From Methanomassiliicoccaceae archaeon (GTDB lineage: Archaea; Thermoplasmatota; Thermoplasmata; Methanomassiliicoccales; Methanomethylophilaceae): 8,347 bases of DNA. A program made the translations under genes and the position numbers. Position 1 is the first letter of the stretch; the number at the start of each line of letters is the position of its first letter. The stretch spans positions 1-8,347 of the forward strand of contig WRNL01000066.1 of assembly GCA_009776625.1 (NCBI GenBank), in the 5' to 3' direction. Under the pieces are notes generated by a model. That model did not search any database. It was not told where the DNA came from and saw only the letters and a list, made by a program, of their open reading frames with translations. Below, piece after piece: positions 5,820 through 8,347 of this stretch.

Positions 5820-6675
5820 AGCTCCCCCTCCTTGATGATCTCGTCGAAGAACCGCCCTCGCGCCTGTGTCTCCTGCAGATCTCGTTGGCGGCCTCCACCC
5901 CCTGCCTCCTGTTCCTCTCGCTCGCCTCGCCGATGCACAGCCTCTCGATCTCCGATATGTCCCATCTCTCCAGGATCCTTATCTGCCCACATGCCCTCTC
6001 GGTCTTCGCCACATATTGGTCCCCAAGCTGCAGGGCGGAGAGGCTCTCCACCAGGCCTCTGTCCGTGACGTCACCCATAAAGAACCTGTCTAGGACATAG
6101 AATATCCTGTCGTCTGCTATCTTTCCAACGACCACATCATATCCTTCGAGCATCTTTTCGTATTTCTCATACAGAGCGGAGCCGGCGCAGGGTGCTAGCT
6201 TACCCCTCGAGTATGCGACCAGCATCGCCCACTCGATTCCCGCGGGGACGCAAAGGACGTTCAGGCCGGTTAAGTCCATCTCGACTGTGTATATGGCCGC
6301 TTTCTCAGATGGGTAGACAAGCGTCGTCGGCTGGTGCGCCCGCGTTCCCATGTAGAACCCCCTGCCGAAGTCGCAAAGGTCCCGGCTTATAGGCATGATG
6401 CGCCCTTCGATGCCGGATCCGGATCCGTGGTACAGGACGGCCTTGTCGTCCTCTGCCCTGTGTTCCGGCAGGGCCTGCATGATGTGGCCGAACAGGTCGA
6501 TGCCGCCATCTTTCGCGATCTCGTGGATCCTGACCTGGGCGATCCTGTTCGGGACGGCTCCGCCGTTCTCCCATCTGGTGACGGCCAGCCTGCCGACGCC
6601 GACCCTCTCGGCAAACTCCTCCTGGCTCAGCGATAGCCCTTCCCTTACGTGCCTGACTATCCTCCCCGTGTCCAT
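5704..6675 (-). CDS. XRE helix-turn-helix fused to DUF3990 (ART-fold) domain, frameshifted near the 3' end
   Basis: Residues 5-45 are an XRE-type helix-turn-helix (LSQEEFAERVGVGRLAVTRW at 15-35). Residues 79-235 match DUF3990, a member of the ADP-ribosyltransferase clan: LYHGSGSGIEG (81-91), DFGRGFYMGT (102-111), EKAAIYTVEMDLTGLNVL (124-141) and LQLGDQYVAKTERA (215-228). Members probably transfer ADP-ribose from NAD to a target, which is family-level inference. The frame as it stands gives 323 residues, but the last 48 or so are Arg/Ser-rich and overlap the downstream gene by 116 bases. At about 5854, shifting to the other frame gives RFFDEIIKEGEL and a TGA at 5818-5816 that forms ATGA with the partner start. 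This would give a 286-residue protein of natural shape. One missing C (GGC-CGG read as GGCGG) explains it. The transcript is probably leaderless: TATA-like AAATAAATA about 25 bp upstream and no ribosome-binding site. Confidence 0.82.
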   Translation of the reverse strand: MDTGRIVRHVREGLSLSQEEFAERVGVGRLAVTRWENGGAVPNRIAQVRIHEIAKDGGIDLFGHIMQALPEHRAEDDKAVLYHGSGSGIEGRIMPISRDLCDFGRGFYMGTRAHQPTTLVYPSEKAAIYTVEMDLTGLNVLCVPAGIEWAMLVAYSRGKLAPCAGSALYEKYEKMLEGYDVVVGKIADDRIFYVLDRFFMGDVTDRGLVESLSALQLGDQYVAKTERACGQIRILERWDISEIERLCIGEASERNRRQGVEAANEICRRHRREGGSSTRSSRRGSYDRGPLGASAMRHPRPAVRALSGEGVRQREIHRPVHEV

Positions 6676-6684
6676 ATGCTGTCA

Positions 6685-6724
6685 TGTATCTCTTCTCTGT
6701 TATTTATTTGTATCAAAGGATACA
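6685..6724 (-). promoter_or_regulatory. Promoter and operator-like repeats of the HTH-DUF3990 operon
   Basis: TGTATC (6709-6714) and GATACA (6719-6724) form a perfect 6-4-6 inverted repeat. A further TGTATC stands at 6685-6690, exactly 24 bp from the first. The TATA-like AT-rich stretch (6701-6710, minus-strand AAATAAATA) lies between the sites, and the start codon is at 6675. This is the arrangement expected for self-repression by the encoded XRE domain (inference). Confidence 0.6.
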
Positions 6725-6771
6725 TTGTTTAAACATTATGGCCCGTTCCCCCCCCCCTCGAACGTCGCCAT

Positions 6772-6792
6772 GGGGGGTGTGCTGCACCCCCC
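6772..6792 (-). terminator. GC-rich stem-loop after the zinc-ribbon membrane gene
   Basis: GGGGGGTG (6772-6779) and CACCCCCC (6785-6792) form a perfect 8-bp stem with a 5-base loop, 7 bp past the stop of the minus-strand gene ending at 6799. No T-run follows on that strand; a run of ten C (6748-6757) lies further on. It is a plausible end for the DUF1877/zinc-ribbon transcript, ahead of the HTH-DUF3990 promoter. Confidence 0.5.
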
Positions 6793-6798
6793 TGGTTT

Positions 6799-7143
6799 TC
6801 ACCTATCCTTGACCGGCCTCATCGGCAGGTAGCACCCGCACCGGGGGCATCTCATCTTCCTCTCGTAGGACATGTTGATCGGCGCGAGAGAGCTCAGTAA
6901 CGCGGGCTTGAACGGCGCGGCGCACTCCGGGCAGACGTAATGACGCATCCTCCAGATGCGGAAATGGAACAGGAGGGCGACGATCACGGACAGGAGGAGC
7001 ACCTCCGAAAAGACCAATGCGACCCAGCTTCTGGCGAACAGAGGGGCTACAGATGCCAGAACGGCCGCAAACATCCCCCCGGCGACCGCCATTTCGCGCG
7101 CCCGCTCCCTGTCGAGATCCCTGCCCGAATCACTCTTCGTCAT
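6799..7143 (-). CDS. Two-TM membrane protein with C-terminal zinc ribbon
   Basis: A 114-residue protein that I do not recognise by name. The order is: a charged N-terminus of 17 residues (several Asp, Arg), a hydrophobic segment at 18-36, a second at 40-61, then a basic turn (HFRIWRMRH) and a zinc ribbon with CPEC at 71-74 and CPRC at 99-102. By the positive-inside rule the zinc ribbon and both ends face the cytoplasm. The 24-residue gap between the two knuckles is normal for a ribbon. The start overlaps the end of the DUF1877-like gene by 14 bases, with no ribosome-binding site, so it is probably translated by coupling. The role is unknown; the position suggests that it works with the DUF1877-like protein. 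Confidence 0.75.
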   Translation of the reverse strand: MTKSDSGRDLDRERAREMAVAGGMFAAVLASVAPLFARSWVALVFSEVLLLSVIVALLFHFRIWRMRHYVCPECAAPFKPALLSSLAPINMSYERKMRCPRCGCYLPMRPVKDR

Positions 7144-8002
7144 CGATAAGCTCGTACCTGACGTAGACCGCCATGCCCAGGCCCTCCTCCGCCGCCTGGC
7201 GGTAAGCCCCCCGCAGCTCTATGAACTCGTCCAGAAGGGCGTCGATAATGTACTCCGCCTCCCTTTTGGCCGATTTGGGGTCGTAGCCCACCAGCCAGTG
7301 CTTGATGAGCTTCTTGATGTCCGCCCTCTTCTTGAACTCCTTCTCGGTGATCGGGGCCAGCCTCTTGCATATGTCCTTGACCTCCTCGGGCGCCTTGAAC
7401 ACCATCGGCTCCCCGATCACCGCATGGCCTATGTCCAGCAGCCCGGGTATGAACGCCTCGCCGTCCGGCCCCGCCACCACCTCGCCGCCGCCTGTCACGT
7501 CGTCCATCGACGGGTCCCTGCCGTAGTCTGTCAGCACGATGTCCAAGCCGTCGGGCATCTCTATGCAGGTCTCGTCCTGATCCGACAGCATCCTGTCCAT
7601 CAGGCCGTCCCCGTCCAGGCCCCCGGCGGCGAACGCGGCGATCGCCGCCCCGTCCGCTGGAACGAAGCAGACGCAGCCTCTGAGCGGGGGCATCGCGCCC
7701 TCGTCCTCCCCGTCCTCCTCGCGCCCGCTGTCGGGCGCACGCGTCTGGGGGACCCTGTCGGTCGCCGCCTGCACCGCTTTCTGTATCTCCGCGACGGGGA
7801 TCCCGAGCCCTATCAGGTCGCGCATGTTTTTCTCGATGAACGCGTTGACGGTGCCCCCGGCGGTCTCAGCCTCCTTGCCCCTAGCGGAGTACACCGCATC
7901 CATCCTCTTCATCAGTCCGTCAATGAAGTCGGCAAGCGCCTTGGATGCCGCCTCATCCATCGCGCCCAACCCCCCTCTTGCCGATGCGCCCCCCGCGCCC
8001 AT
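7130..8002 (-). CDS. DUF1877 (YfbM-like) protein with N-terminal extension
   Basis: 290 residues from ATG 8002. The C-terminal 180 residues or so fit DUF1877, the family of E. coli YfbM: LRGCVCFVPADGAAIAAF (107-124), AVIGEP (194-199), the helix APEEVKDICKRLAPITEKEF (204-223) and the closing helix FIELRGAYRQAAEEGLGMAVYV (260-281). The family has no known biochemical role. Before it are about 100 residues that YfbM lacks: a helical part (residues 15-80) and an acidic linker (GREEDGEDEG). The start is uncertain. ATG at 8002 has no ribosome-binding site and would add a Gly/Ala-rich stretch of 14 residues. ATG at 7960 (MDEAASKALADFI) has GAGGGG about 9 bp upstream and may be the true start. A TATA box at 8062-8054 serves either. 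It is first in an operon with the overlapping zinc-ribbon membrane gene. Confidence 0.75.
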   Translation of the reverse strand: MGAGGASARGGLGAMDEAASKALADFIDGLMKRMDAVYSARGKEAETAGGTVNAFIEKNMRDLIGLGIPVAEIQKAVQAATDRVPQTRAPDSGREEDGEDEGAMPPLRGCVCFVPADGAAIAAFAAGGLDGDGLMDRMLSDQDETCIEMPDGLDIVLTDYGRDPSMDDVTGGGEVVAGPDGEAFIPGLLDIGHAVIGEPMVFKAPEEVKDICKRLAPITEKEFKKRADIKKLIKHWLVGYDPKSAKREAEYIIDALLDEFIELRGAYRQAAEEGLGMAVYVRYELIDDEE

Positions 8003-8053
8003 CCGTGCCCATTCTTATTTTCTCTGGTACCATGGCAAGTAATCCGCCCAAGA

Positions 8054-8062
8054 GTATATATC
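8054..8062 (-). promoter_or_regulatory. TATA box of the DUF1877-like operon
   Basis: GATATATAC on the minus strand predicts a transcript start near 8033, leaving a leader of about 30 bases to ATG 8002 or about 70 to ATG 7960. Confidence 0.55.
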
Positions 8063-8104
8063 AATGCGGGGCGGGGCGGGGCGCTTGGAAATGATGTCCG
8101 AAAG

Positions 8105-8111
8105 TATATAA
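8105..8111 (+). promoter_or_regulatory. TATA box of the divergent secreted-protein gene
   Basis: TATATAA centred at 8108 puts the transcript start at about 8133, one base before ATG 8134, so a leaderless message is likely. A second TATA-like stretch (8125-8133) sits too close to the start to serve. Confidence 0.55.
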
Positions 8112-8133
8112 CTTCCATGAATGGTTATATATA

Positions 8134-8347
8134 ATGGGGCATCAGATGGCAAAAGAAAGCACATTCGAATTAGGTGGGCGCCGCGGCCTCGCGATGGCCG
8201 CGGCCGTGCTCGTGGCGGCGGTGGCGATCGTGGCGGTGGCGGTCGCCCTGTCTGACGGGGGCGGGCGGCCAGACACGCGCGAGGCTGGCACGCTTTACAT
8301 AGGCCTGGACGGGACGGACGCGTACTCTGACTCGGCGGCGGTCGATG
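8134..8347 (+). CDS. Membrane-anchored or secreted protein, N-terminal part (partial)
   Basis: The frame runs from ATG 8134 past the window end (71 complete codons visible). It has a short basic cytoplasmic start (ending GGRRGLAM), one hydrophobic segment of about 21 residues made almost only of Ala and Val (about residues 21-42), then an outside part beginning SDGGGRPDT and continuing TLYIGLDGTDAYSDSAAVD. The hydrophobic segment is a signal anchor or signal peptide, with no lipobox Cys. The piece YIGLDGTDAYS has a weak likeness to the start of small exported domains of DUF3574-like type, which I cannot confirm. A second ATG at 8146 is in frame, but the TATA spacing favours 8134. It is divergent from the DUF1877-like operon. 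Confidence 0.6.
   Translation, partial: MGHQMAKESTFELGGRRGLAMAAAVLVAAVAIVAVAVALSDGGGRPDTREAGTLYIGLDGTDAYSDSAAVD

Noticed and set aside
8064..8084. G-rich run near 8070 as a possible quadruplex
   Set aside because: Only three G4 tracts are present, in a GGGGC triplet; a fourth tract is missing.
6956..8134. Long open frame (392 codons) on the plus strand opposite the DUF1877-like and zinc-ribbon genes
   Set aside because: Arg/His/Pro-rich shadow text; the minus strand holds recognisable domains, membrane segments and promoter signals.
1..8347. tRNA or rRNA genes
   Set aside because: No cloverleaf-like TTCGANTC arm with matching acceptor stem or rRNA-like stretch was noticed; a tRNAscan-SE run would be decisive.

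Overview
The window looks like a GC-rich archaeal chromosome segment, most likely a euryarchaeon of the Thermoplasmatota/Methanomassiliicoccales type. The order-level placement is inference. The evidence is archaeal: TATA-like boxes about 25 bp upstream of start codons, several apparently leaderless genes, AGG- and ATA-rich codon use, a single-HMA CopZ/CopA copper pair, and many small zinc-ribbon and toxin-antitoxin-like genes. Every intact gene whose stop lies in the window ends in TGA or TAA. None ends in TAG, which fits (but does not prove) a lineage that keeps TAG for pyrrolysine.

Layout. 1-219 (+) is the C-terminus of a zinc-ribbon protein followed by a hairpin/T-run terminator. 252-755 (+) is the C-terminal part of an AlbA_2/HATPase_c_4 winged-helix regulator that has lost its 5' end; its stop codon opens an 11-bp tandem repeat. 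756-1640 is about 885 bp of lower-GC DNA without a confident gene. It holds a 23-bp direct-repeat triplet, partial inverted copies of the same motif, a TATA box and several decayed-looking open stretches, and it looks like an old mobile-element scar. 1666-4127 (-) is a copZ-copA copper export operon with an 18-bp perfect palindrome over the copZ start. 4268-4685 (-) is a small antitoxin-like gene preceded by a broken PIN-domain toxin carrying an in-frame TAG. 4823-5347 (+) is apt, with its own promoter and terminator.

5373-6675 (-) is a two-gene operon: an XRE helix-turn-helix fused to a DUF3990 (ADP-ribosyltransferase-fold) domain, then a partner protein. The fusion gene has an apparent single-base frameshift near its end, and its promoter carries repeated TGTATC half-sites. 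6799-8002 (-) is a DUF1877/YfbM-like gene overlapping a small two-TM zinc-ribbon membrane gene. 8134-8347 (+) is the start of a membrane-anchored or secreted protein, transcribed divergently.

How the genes work together: copper detoxification and purine salvage are housekeeping functions. Around them are at least three accessory remnants or cassettes: the AlbA_2 regulator fragment, the PIN/antitoxin pair, and the HTH-DUF3990 pair. The two most interesting points are the HTH-DUF3990 cassette with its operator-like repeats and frameshifted tail, and the amber codon inside the PIN remnant.
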